6,361 nucleotides of DNA, taken from assembly GCA_964483805.1 (NCBI GenBank), contig CAZADH010000327.1, positions 1-6,361 on the forward strand. The letters run 5' to 3'. How positions within the stretch are numbered: the first letter of the stretch is position 1; each line of letters opens with the position of its first letter. Positions 1 to 5,802 of the stretch are shown in pieces. Position numbers and translations under genes: made by a program. The notes under the pieces are model-generated. The model was not told where the DNA came from. It saw only the letters and a program-made list of their open reading frames with translations, and searched no databases. The DNA comes from CAZADH01 sp964483805 (GTDB taxonomy: Bacteria; Muiribacteriota; Ozemobacteria; Ozemobacterales; Ozemobacteraceae).

Positions 1-237
1 CCAGGAATCGCTGCCGCTCTCGCGACCGCCGCCGGTTTCTTTTTCACCACCAAAGGCGCCACCGATCTCGGCGCCGCTGGTGCCTGTATTTACATTGGCA
101 AGACCGCAGTCGCTGCCCACGGCGCTCAGGAAGCGCTCGGTCTCGAGCACGTTGTCTGAGAAGATGGCACTGTTCAGGCCCTGCGGCACGCCGTTCTGCA
201 ACGCGATCGCCTGTTCGAGGGTATCGCTCGTGACGAA
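1..237 (-). pseudogene. 5'-truncated ALDH7-family aldehyde dehydrogenase remnant (C-terminal part; continues past left edge)
   Basis: Read on the minus strand, 237 down to 1 gives about 79 uninterrupted residues typical of the ALDH7 (antiquitin / piperideine-6-carboxylate dehydrogenase) C-terminal region. They include DTLEQAIAL, VPQGLNSAIFSDN, then GSDCGLANVN, SGAEIGGAFGGEKETGGG and RESGSDSW, which matches this family better than other ALDH groups. Intact enzymes are about 500 residues and oxidise alpha-aminoadipate semialdehyde to alpha-aminoadipate with NAD(P) in lysine breakdown. Here the match ends near 237. The preceding codons, back to an in-frame ATG at 322-324, read as Arg/His-rich sequence with no ALDH character, and the divergent LysR gene begins 150 bases away. 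The NAD-binding region and the catalytic Glu and Cys, which lie N-terminal of this segment, are therefore absent. No Shine-Dalgarno sequence precedes the ATG at 322. I infer a dead fragment left by a deletion or rearrangement. A chimeric assembly join is the main alternative. Family assignment is firm; pseudogene status is likely. Confidence 0.85.
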
Positions 238-319
238 TCTCCTGTGGGTGTGATGGCGCGTGACGCCCCGACGGGCCTGAAACGTCCGCGCTGCTGCGCT
301 CCATGATGCGCCCGGTGGT

Positions 320-349
320 TGCATGATTGAAAATGAATTGATGTATATT
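320..349 (+). promoter_or_regulatory. Putative sigma70-type promoter of the LysR gene
   Basis: This AT-rich patch in a GC-rich window offers a -35-like TTGCAT (320-325) and a -10-like TATATT (344-349) separated by 18 bases. Transcription would start near 356, inside the adjoining palindrome, and leave a leader of about 29 bases before the ATG at 385. The element match is moderate and no experimental support is available. Confidence 0.4.
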
Positions 350-351
350 TG

Positions 352-373
352 GTCATGAATCTGATTCATAGAC
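352..373. promoter_or_regulatory. Palindromic operator candidate with LysR T-N11-A box
   Basis: The core ATGAATCTGATTCAT (355-369) is a perfect 7-1-7 inverted repeat. It extends outward to GTC (352-354) and GAC (371-373) with one unpaired A at 370. Positions 356-368 read TGAATCTGATTCA, which fits the T-N11-A dyad bound by LysR-family regulators. It sits at the predicted transcription start of the LysR gene, in the gap facing the divergent ALDH remnant, where a self-regulating LysR protein usually binds. The half-sites do not match the Fur consensus. Autoregulation is inferred from position and symmetry. Confidence 0.55.
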
Positions 374-384
374 AGGAGATCCCC

Positions 385-1317
385 ATGTCCTCGTCCGAGG
401 CGACGCCACCGCTCGATCTGCAGCCCTTGCATACCTTCTATGTAACCGCCACGGCGCCGACCTTCACCGAGGCCGCCGAGCGCCTGCATCTGAGCCAGTC
501 GGCGGTGAGCCATGCCATCCGCCGCCTCGAGCGCAGCGTCGGGCAACGCCTGTTCGACCGCGAGCAGACGCCGGTGCGTTTGACCGAGGCAGGGCAGACC
601 CTCTACCAGACCTGTGAACGCGTCTTTCATGACGTGCACCAGTGCCGCGAGCAGTTGGTCGCGCACGGCGAGCGACCACTGGCGGGGCGGCTGCGCATCG
701 GTGCGACCGTGGAGTTTGGCAACAGCGTGCTCGCCCGCCAGATCGGCCCGTTTCTCGCAGCCCACCCGGATATCGAGCCGAGCCTGGTGTTCAGCCATGA
801 GTTGCTCAAACCGTTGTTGGCCGACGATCTCGACCTCATCATCGACTGCCGTGCGCACGCCCACACGGGGTTGGCCCAGGTCACCCTGTTTCGCGAGCGC
901 TACGTGTTGGTGGCGGCACCGGGCCTGCTAAAGAAGACGCCGATCCGGATGCTGACCGATCTGAGCCGGCTCGACTGGTTGTCGATCGACGCCAATGGGG
1001 CCTGGTGGGAACGACTGCTCGTGCAGGTGCCGCCGAAAACGGAGTTGAGTCCGCGTCGATTGGTGCCGGTCAATCACCTGCGGGGCCTGATCAACCTGGC
1101 CGTCGCCGGGGTCGGCGTGGCCCTGGTACCGGCATACTGCGTATTGCATGAGCTGCGGTACCGGTGGCTGCGCGTAGTGCTGCCCCGTCTGCAGATTCGC
1201 GAGGACCGGTTCTCGGTCTACTGCAAGCGACTGCGCCGACACACCCCCAAGGTCGAAGCCTTCATCGACTTCGTGCGCCGCCTCGACCCGGAAGGGAACA
1301 AAGGGGACAGACCCTAG
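385..1317 (+). CDS. LysR-type transcriptional regulator
   Basis: A 310-residue protein of normal LysR-family length. The N-terminal winged helix-turn-helix is at about residues 11-72 and has the family signature: LHTFYV, then FTEAAERLHLSQSAVSHAIRR, then G-x-x-LFDR and V-x-LTEAG. An effector-binding domain of two alpha/beta lobes follows at about 99-300, beginning GRLRIGA and including the AVAGVGVALVPA segment typical of the family. The ATG at 385 is chosen because AGGAG (374-378) lies six bases upstream. The TTG at 349 and ATG at 355 are in frame but overlap the probable -10 element and the palindrome. The gene is divergent from the ALDH7 remnant, so it may once have controlled that gene. It also reads toward the transport genes, but its role there is unproven. 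Oddity: the last residues, NKGDRP, and the stop codon lie in a GGGACAGACCC repeat, so the native C terminus was probably replaced. The effector is unknown. Confidence 0.93.
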   Translation: MSSSEATPPLDLQPLHTFYVTATAPTFTEAAERLHLSQSAVSHAIRRLERSVGQRLFDREQTPVRLTEAGQTLYQTCERVFHDVHQCREQLVAHGERPLAGRLRIGATVEFGNSVLARQIGPFLAAHPDIEPSLVFSHELLKPLLADDLDLIIDCRAHAHTGLAQVTLFRERYVLVAAPGLLKKTPIRMLTDLSRLDWLSIDANGAWWERLLVQVPPKTELSPRRLVPVNHLRGLINLAVAGVGVALVPAYCVLHELRYRWLRVVLPRLQIREDRFSVYCKRLRRHTPKVEAFIDFVRRLDPEGNKGDRP

Positions 1318-1327
1318 GGACAGACCC
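1301..1327. repeat. Tandem GGGACAGACCC repeat (REP-like or transposition scar)
   Basis: Two exact copies of the 11-mer GGGACAGACCC lie at 1304-1314 and 1317-1327, two bases apart. The junction makes a perfect palindrome CCCTAGGG (1312-1319). The first copy is preceded by AAAG. From general knowledge, short AAAGGGGACAGACC-type sequences recur dispersed in many proteobacterial genomes, sometimes near Y1/REP-associated transposases; no transposase is present here. The copy supplies the LysR stop codon (TAG at 1315-1317). The repeat itself is directly visible; its mobile nature is inferred. Confidence 0.6.
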
Positions 1328-1372
1328 AGTAGCGTTGAATAGCATTAAAATACTCTACATTGCGTTTTTAAG

Positions 1373-1401
1373 TTGACTGAAGACAACCGTACCGCTACGC
1401 T
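1373..1401 (+). promoter_or_regulatory. Putative sigma70-type promoter of the lipoprotein-receptor operon
   Basis: TTGACT (1373-1378), five of six bases of the -35 consensus, is followed after 17 bases by TACGCT (1396-1401), which keeps the key T, A and final T of the -10 element. Transcription would start near 1408, giving a leader of about 37 bases. An alternative AT-rich patch lies at 1335-1361 (TTGAAT, then TACATT) but its spacing is short. I see no convincing Fur box or riboswitch in the 127-base gap after the LysR gene, and no GC-rich stem before the T run at 1365-1369 that would end LysR transcription. Confidence 0.4.
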
Positions 1402-1455
1402 GATTGCTAATTTGCAACCCCATTTGCTTGCGGAGGTGCGTTTGATGCGTAGCGG
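1392..1455. repeat. 9-bp perfect inverted repeat flanking the lipoprotein start
   Basis: CCGCTACGC (1392-1400) is the exact reverse complement of GCGTAGCGG (1447-1455). The right arm covers the G of the start codon and codons 2-4; the Shine-Dalgarno sequence GGAGG (1432-1436) lies in the 46-base loop. A third core, GTAGCG, is at 1329-1334. In a transcript starting upstream of 1392 this could fold over the start site. As DNA it could be paired operator half-sites. The left arm overlaps the predicted -10 element. Confidence 0.4.
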
Positions 1456-2080
1456 ACGATCCCTGGTTCTACTCCTGCTGACCATGACGGCATTGTCAGC
1501 ATTGCTTGGTTGTGGCGACGACGGGCGCGACCCGATCGTGGCCACTCCGGTGCTCGGGACGGTGCAACTGAGCCTGGTCGCAAATGGTCCGGCGGGCCTG
1601 GTGTTTCCTGCAACCTCGACCTATCAAGTGCGACTTTCCAATGCCGCCGACAACACGGCCATGAAGACGAACGGCGTCACTGCGGCCGGCAACACCCTGA
1701 CGATGGCGGCGGCAACGCTGGCCGACGTGGCCCCAGGCCAGTTCTACATCGAGGTGCTGTGTGCCAGCACGGCGACCACCACCACATCGGCGCCGATGTT
1801 CCGTGCATACTTTGTGCAGACGTATGCCAATGGCGAGGTCACCCCGGTCAACCGAACCATCGATCTGACCGACACCGCCAGGGCCTGGGCCTACGCGAGC
1901 TGGGCCAAGGCAAAGACCAAGACCATCAACGATTTCAGTCCGAATGCGGCCAGCCTTTCGGCGCTGGTTGCCACCATGACCGCACGCCTGCAAGCGTTCA
2001 GCGGCGGCGTCGGTCTGAGCTTCAAGTGGAACCCGGGCATCTCGAGCCTGGCCACGAGTCTGGGGAAGGTGACACCATGA
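1445..2080 (+). CDS. Uncharacterised outer-membrane-type lipoprotein, coupled to the TonB receptor
   Basis: A 211-residue protein I do not recognise. Residues 1-22 form a lipoprotein signal: MRSGRS, then a Leu-rich core, then a lipobox-like LLGC with the lipidated Cys at 23. Gly at +2 rather than Asp predicts outer-membrane sorting. The mature protein has a short GDDGRD linker. A Thr/Ala/Val-rich region with alternating hydrophobic residues follows (about 36-145), which looks like a beta-sandwich. After it comes a more helical part (about 143-185, RAWAYASWAKAK to ATMTARL) and a short tail. C106 is the only other cysteine in the mature protein. The ATG at 1445 is chosen because GGAGG (1432-1436) sits eight bases upstream and the signal peptide begins there; the in-frame TTG at 1373 lies in the probable promoter. 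The stop overlaps the receptor start (ATGA, 2077-2080), so the two proteins are very probably co-translated. A receptor-associated surface or periplasmic lipoprotein that binds or presents substrate is plausible but inferred. Confidence 0.85.
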   Translation: MRSGRSLVLLLLTMTALSALLGCGDDGRDPIVATPVLGTVQLSLVANGPAGLVFPATSTYQVRLSNAADNTAMKTNGVTAAGNTLTMAAATLADVAPGQFYIEVLCASTATTTTSAPMFRAYFVQTYANGEVTPVNRTIDLTDTARAWAYASWAKAKTKTINDFSPNAASLSALVATMTARLQAFSGGVGLSFKWNPGISSLATSLGKVTP

Positions 2081-4356
2081 ACACGCACGCGCTCGAGACT
2101 TCACGTTGTTCCTCGTGGTTTTGCCTGACGGCCCTCGCCGTCGCCGTCATCTTCAATGGCCTGACGTTGCCCGCGTTCGCCTGTCCGGGCGGGGATTGTG
2201 GCGACTGCGCCAACGATTCCCAGCAATCGGCGGTAGCGCCCGCAGCGAAAAGGACGACCCTGTCGGCGAAGACCGCCGCCGTCAAACCCAAACTGGCCGC
2301 GGGTGAGGCCGACGCCACCGCGAGCGCGCCGACCCCGGCCCCGAGTGCCTTGACCCCGTTGCCCCCGCTCGAAATCACGGGCGGCCGTCCCTACGAACCG
2401 CTGGCAGACGCCCTGACCACCCCGGCCAACGACGAGCCGTTCACGGCTCGACTCGAGCGGGCCGAGATCGACCGGCGCCGGCCGGTCAACGCGGCCGAGG
2501 CGCTGCGCTACACCACCCCGAACCTGATCTGGACCCGCCAGAATCGCAAGTATCGCAACTTCTACGATTTCCGCGGCGAGAAGGTCTCGCTGGCCCTCGA
2601 CGGCACGCCGGTGCAGGATGGCAGCACCAACGGCTCGATGCGCGGCGACGACCGCATCCTCGACCTCATGGGCACCGACCAGATCGAGGCGATCGAGGTC
2701 ATCAAAGACTCCAGCGCGATGATCTACGGCACGCTGCGGGGCGGCCTCATCCATGTGCGCACTCGCAAGCCTGGTCCCGGCAAACACAGTTGGGCTTCGC
2801 TCGCCTACGGTACCTACGGCAGCAAGGATCTCAAGTTGAACCTGTCGGACCGCCTCGACGAGCGCACCGCCTGGCTCGCTGCCTTCAGTGCGTACGGATA
2901 CGACGGACCGATCGGCAAGAATGCCCAGGAGTACCGGCAGACCGTTGATCTGAAGTGGTTCCGCGACTTCTCGTCGCGCGACCAGCTCGAACTGACCTAC
3001 CGCCGCCAGGTCGGCGAATTTGGCATTCCGGTCGACGAGAACGCCAATGGCAAGGTGCCGCAGCGGTTCTTCGACCTGACCACGTCGCTGGTGACCGTGC
3101 CCGAGAACGGCTGGGATTACGGCCCGTGGTCGAACACCCTGTTCGATCTCAAGCTGAAGCACAAGTGGAACGACCGACAGAGCACCGACTTCCAGTGGAG
3201 CCGGCTCGACGTCGAGAACGACTTTCACAACCCGCGCGGCGTCACGCAGATCATCAGCGGAGCCCTCGTGACGGCGATCGGGCACATCAGCCCCCACCAT
3301 GTCACAGAAAACACCACATCGTATGCCATTCGTCATACATCGAAGTGGCACAACGATGCGATCACCCGCATCGGTTACCTCTACGACCACTGGCACAATC
3401 CCACGGGCAAGCTGTACTGGGAAAACAAAGACAACGAAGACGAGAAGCACAGCTACTACGTGCAGGGCGAAATCCCCTTCGCCCAGAAGTGGGTCTTCGA
3501 CGCCGGCTTCCGCCGCGACCGCCGGTACATCATCCGCGAAGAGAAGTCGCGGGTGCCGACCGGCAAAGTGCAATCGGTCATCAATAATCAGTGGGAAGAC
3601 GCCCGCGACAACTCGTCGTTCGGCCTGACCTTCAAACCAACCCGCAACGACACCCTGGCTCTGCGCGCGGGTTCGGTCGAGGTGTCACCGGTCGACCGGT
3701 ATGCCACGATCAACGGCGCACCGCTCCAAGACGAGAAAGACAAACTGCTCAACGCGGCCTACGAGCATCGGTTCGACCACCTGCGCAACACCAGCATCGC
3801 GATCAACGTGTTCAGCAACGAACTGCAGAACGCGCTGATCGACGATCCGCTCAATGTGCGCTACACCGATGCGGCCTCGACCACCTGGATGCGTATCTTC
3901 GTGAACCGGACCACCAAGGTGACCGGCAGCGAGATCACACTCAAGAGCGAACTGGGCAAGCACTTCGACGGCCGGATCGGTGTCGGGCAACTCAAATACG
4001 ATCCGGATGTCCCGGGCAAACCGCGGATCAACTACAACTTCTCGTTGTTGTATCACGGCCCGCGTGACCTCGAGGCAGAACTGTACGGTGTCTACGTCGG
4101 CAAGTGGCAGTCGTCGACATCAGTGGTCACCGGCAAGACGTTGACCGGCGGCAACGTGACCAAGGTGTTCCCCTACGAACTGGGCGATTACACCGACCTG
4201 AACCTGACCGTGCGCAAGGCCCTGCCGGCTCGCCACGGCCTGAAGCAGAATGTGACCCTGGCCGCCCGCAATCTGCTCGACAAGCGCTTCGAGACCATGG
4301 TGTTTACGCCGGTCTACGGACGCACGTTCACTCTCACCTACGACTTCGAGTTCTGA
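2077..4356 (+). CDS. TonB-dependent outer-membrane receptor
   Basis: A 759-residue receptor. Signal peptide: residues 1-35, ending PAFA before Cys36. The predicted mature N terminus is CPGGDCGDC (Cys 36, 41, 44), followed by an Ala/Pro/Lys/Thr-rich linker (about 50-96). PLEITG (97-102) resembles a TonB box. The plug domain (about 115-232) shows FRGEKVSLALDGTPVQ and DQIEAIEVIKDSSAMIYG, then a glycine turn (RGGLIHVRT), the usual plug signature. The beta-barrel fills about 238-759 and ends with NLLDKRFE and a C-terminal beta-signal, FTLTYDFEF, with terminal Phe. Length and architecture are complete, with no frameshift. Translation starts at the ATG overlapping the lipoprotein stop; GGGGAAGG at about 2062-2069 can act as ribosome site. 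The frame is open upstream to 1510 but that part is a shadow of the lipoprotein gene. With the binding protein and FecCD permease downstream, import of a metal complex, haem or corrinoid is expected; the ligand cannot be read from the sequence. No cysteine occurs after residue 44. Confidence 0.95.
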   Translation: MNTHALETSRCSSWFCLTALAVAVIFNGLTLPAFACPGGDCGDCANDSQQSAVAPAAKRTTLSAKTAAVKPKLAAGEADATASAPTPAPSALTPLPPLEITGGRPYEPLADALTTPANDEPFTARLERAEIDRRRPVNAAEALRYTTPNLIWTRQNRKYRNFYDFRGEKVSLALDGTPVQDGSTNGSMRGDDRILDLMGTDQIEAIEVIKDSSAMIYGTLRGGLIHVRTRKPGPGKHSWASLAYGTYGSKDLKLNLSDRLDERTAWLAAFSAYGYDGPIGKNAQEYRQTVDLKWFRDFSSRDQLELTYRRQVGEFGIPVDENANGKVPQRFFDLTTSLVTVPENGWDYGPWSNTLFDLKLKHKWNDRQSTDFQWSRLDVENDFHNPRGVTQIISGALVTAIGHISPHHVTENTTSYAIRHTSKWHNDAITRIGYLYDHWHNPTGKLYWENKDNEDEKHSYYVQGEIPFAQKWVFDAGFRRDRRYIIREEKSRVPTGKVQSVINNQWEDARDNSSFGLTFKPTRNDTLALRAGSVEVSPVDRYATINGAPLQDEKDKLLNAAYEHRFDHLRNTSIAINVFSNELQNALIDDPLNVRYTDAASTTWMRIFVNRTTKVTGSEITLKSELGKHFDGRIGVGQLKYDPDVPGKPRINYNFSLLYHGPRDLEAELYGVYVGKWQSSTSVVTGKTLTGGNVTKVFPYELGDYTDLNLTVRKALPARHGLKQNVTLAARNLLDKRFETMVFTPVYGRTFTLTYDFEF

Positions 4357-4370
4357 TCGCGGCCCCGCGA
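4357..4370. repeat. GC-rich hairpin directly after the receptor stop codon
   Basis: TCGCGGCCCCGCGA is a perfect inverted repeat (six-base arms, two-base centre) that begins the base after the TGA stop codon. No T-tract follows, so it is not a standard intrinsic terminator. It could act as an mRNA 3' stabiliser or processing site that separates receptor from binding-protein expression. The rest of the 140-base gap to 4497 shows no clear promoter, Fur box or cobalamin riboswitch. Confidence 0.35.
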
Positions 4371-4496
4371 TGTCTGCCGCTGGCCCAGTTGCCGGTAGAC
4401 GACAAGGCCATTTGTTTGGTAGTGTTAGGTTGTGAAGCAAAAAGACGACTGCGCACAACTCAACAATACCGGAGAGCAATTCTGGAGTTATCGTTT

Positions 4497-5693
4497 ATGA
4501 AGCGAACCAACCGATTACTGCACGTTCTCTGCCTGTGCTGGCTGGCTCTGGCCCTGGTGGCCGGTCCGCTGTTGGCACAGCCGGCCAAGGCGCAGCCCGG
4601 GGCGGGCATGAAACCGGGCGCGGCGGGTGCCGGGTCCGGCAGCGAGAAACCCGAGGGTCCGCCGATCGATGTCCTCAAGGAGCGCGCCAAACCCCAGGGG
4701 ATCGAAGCGGCGGGCCCGGCGCTGACCCAGAAACCCCAACGGCTCTGCCCGCTGTTCCCGCAATCGGTGGCGATGATGCCGCTCTTCCGGTTGCAGAAAC
4801 AGGTGGTCGGCATGCCGCTGGGCAAGCTGAATGCATCGTTCCACGCCGGCGGGTTCTTCAACCAGGCGTTCCCTGAGGCCGAACAGTGCCCCGACGTTGG
4901 CTTTCCGGGCAAGGCGAACCTCGAGGTGATCGTCGGTCTCAAACCCGACCTCGTCATGCTCCCGTACTTCCATGGGCAAGGGGCCGAGCGGGTGATGGAA
5001 CTCATGCAGATGCCCCGGTTTCGCATGTTCGGCTCGTTTGCCAACGTGGCCCAGTGGCTCGAAGCGGTGACCCGCTTCGGCGCGGTCGTCGGCAAGCCCG
5101 AGGTGGCCTCGGCTTACTGCGGTTACGTGCAGAAGAAGATCGCCTTCGTGAAAGACCGTCTGGCGAAAGCCCCGCAGCCCACCCGGCCCCCGCGGGTGCT
5201 GCGCGTGATCAAGTCAGGGAAACGGTATCTTTGTTTCGGCGCCCGCCTCGAACTGGGCAACGACATCATGCGCATCTGCGGCATCGACGCCTATGGTGCC
5301 GACGTGAAACAGGGCGGTGACGGCGTGTTCTCGATCGAAGAAGCGCTCGCCTTCGACCCCGACTACATCTTCGTCGACGGCTCCTCACATGTGAGGTCAC
5401 CGTTTGCGACCGAACTGAATGAGCCGTTCTGGAAGCAACTGCGGGCGTTCCGCGAGGGTCGTGTTTTCCGCGTGCCCATGGACGACCCGACCTGCTTCGT
5501 CACCGGCTGGTATTTCAACATCCCGGTGGCTCTGGGCCTGTTGTGGACAGCCAAGACAATCTACCCCGAGCAGTTCAAAGATGTCGATCTCGACGCCGAA
5601 GCCGATCAGTTCTATCGCAAGTTCTTCAGCGTCAACCGCCGGCGCATGCTCGACGCGAACAGTGCGCTGAAGCCGATGACACCGCGACACTAA
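4497..5693 (+). CDS. Periplasmic substrate-binding protein of a metal-complex/corrinoid ABC importer (Peripla_BP_2 family)
   Basis: A 398-residue secreted protein. A Sec signal peptide covers about residues 1-27 (MKRTNR, then a Leu-rich core, GPLLA before Gln28). A Gly/Ala/Pro-rich linker (about 28-75) precedes the binding fold. The two-lobed type III fold runs from about 80 to 378. It shows KANLEVIVGLKPDLVMLP (139-156), the helix-connected middle part AVVGKPEVASAYCGYVQKKIAFVKDRL, FSIEEALAFDPDYIFVDG (278-295), REGRVFRVP (319-327) and GLLWTAKTIYPEQFKDVD (347-364). These features mark the FepB/BtuF/FecB2-CeuE superfamily. The C-terminal part recalls the CeuE-type proteins of Helicobacter and archaea, whose members bind Fe or Ni complexes. 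The mature protein has six cysteines (84, 131, 208, 246, 261, 333), unusual for the family. The start is chosen from GGAG (4484-4487) nine bases upstream of the ATG and from the signal peptide; the frame is open further upstream only as a shadow inside the receptor gene. The next gene is a FecCD permease, which supports the role. Substrate unresolved. Confidence 0.92.
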   Translation: MKRTNRLLHVLCLCWLALALVAGPLLAQPAKAQPGAGMKPGAAGAGSGSEKPEGPPIDVLKERAKPQGIEAAGPALTQKPQRLCPLFPQSVAMMPLFRLQKQVVGMPLGKLNASFHAGGFFNQAFPEAEQCPDVGFPGKANLEVIVGLKPDLVMLPYFHGQGAERVMELMQMPRFRMFGSFANVAQWLEAVTRFGAVVGKPEVASAYCGYVQKKIAFVKDRLAKAPQPTRPPRVLRVIKSGKRYLCFGARLELGNDIMRICGIDAYGADVKQGGDGVFSIEEALAFDPDYIFVDGSSHVRSPFATELNEPFWKQLRAFREGRVFRVPMDDPTCFVTGWYFNIPVALGLLWTAKTIYPEQFKDVDLDAEADQFYRKFFSVNRRRMLDANSALKPMTPRH

Positions 5694-5725
5694 GGGATAC
5701 GCCAATCCCATTTACCAACCCGTCA

Positions 5726-5759
5726 GCCCTCCCTGATAACACGGGGAGGGCCTTTTTTT
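5726..5759 (+). terminator. Rho-independent terminator between binding protein and permease
   Basis: GCCCTCCC (5726-5733) pairs perfectly with GGGAGGGC (5744-5751) across a ten-base loop. One further C is followed by seven consecutive T residues (5753-5759). It lies 32 bases past the binding-protein stop codon. A weaker hairpin, GGGAT (5694-5698) with ATCCC (5705-5709), lies just before it. It should end or strongly reduce transcription before the permease gene, which has no obvious promoter in the 43 bases left before its ATG. Confidence 0.88.
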
Positions 5760-5802
5760 CGTGGTCAGAGAGAACGACCGCATTGACGCCAGGAGACTGC
5801 CA

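Noticed and set aside
44..356. Minus-strand open frames at 44-304 and 174-356
   Set aside because: They read the ALDH7 remnant in the wrong frames; the frame giving ALDH7 motifs is the one whose codons end at position 1.
349..384. Alternative LysR starts at TTG 349 and ATG 355
   Set aside because: These codons lie in the likely -10 element and the operator palindrome and lack a good ribosome site, whereas AGGAG is ideally spaced from the ATG at 385.
1335..1361. Fur box in the AT-rich patch before the lipoprotein gene
   Set aside because: The best alignment to the 19-base Fur consensus agrees at only about 10 positions and shows no clear dyad, so it is not supported.
1365..1372. Terminator after the LysR gene at the TTTTT run
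   Set aside because: No GC-rich stem precedes the five T residues.
1510..2076. In-frame upstream extension of the receptor frame to 1510
   Set aside because: The extra residues are a shifted reading of the lipoprotein gene, rich in Arg/Gly/His, and would place the true signal peptide in the middle of the protein. The ATG at 2077 has a signal peptide right after it.
2101..3573. A 490-codon open frame on the minus strand opposite the TonB receptor
   Set aside because: Its product is Arg/Val/Gly/Ala-rich with no recognisable motif, and it mirrors the codon bias of the clearly real receptor gene on the other strand. Long antisense frames are common in GC-rich DNA.
4104..4496. In-frame upstream extension of the binding-protein frame to 4104
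   Set aside because: It overlaps the receptor's C-terminal barrel strands out of frame and lacks a signal sequence; the ATG at 4497 has both a ribosome site and a signal peptide.
4357..4496. Cobalamin riboswitch between receptor and binding protein
   Set aside because: No B12-box-like core or the expected long structured leader is visible; 140 bases is also short for that element.
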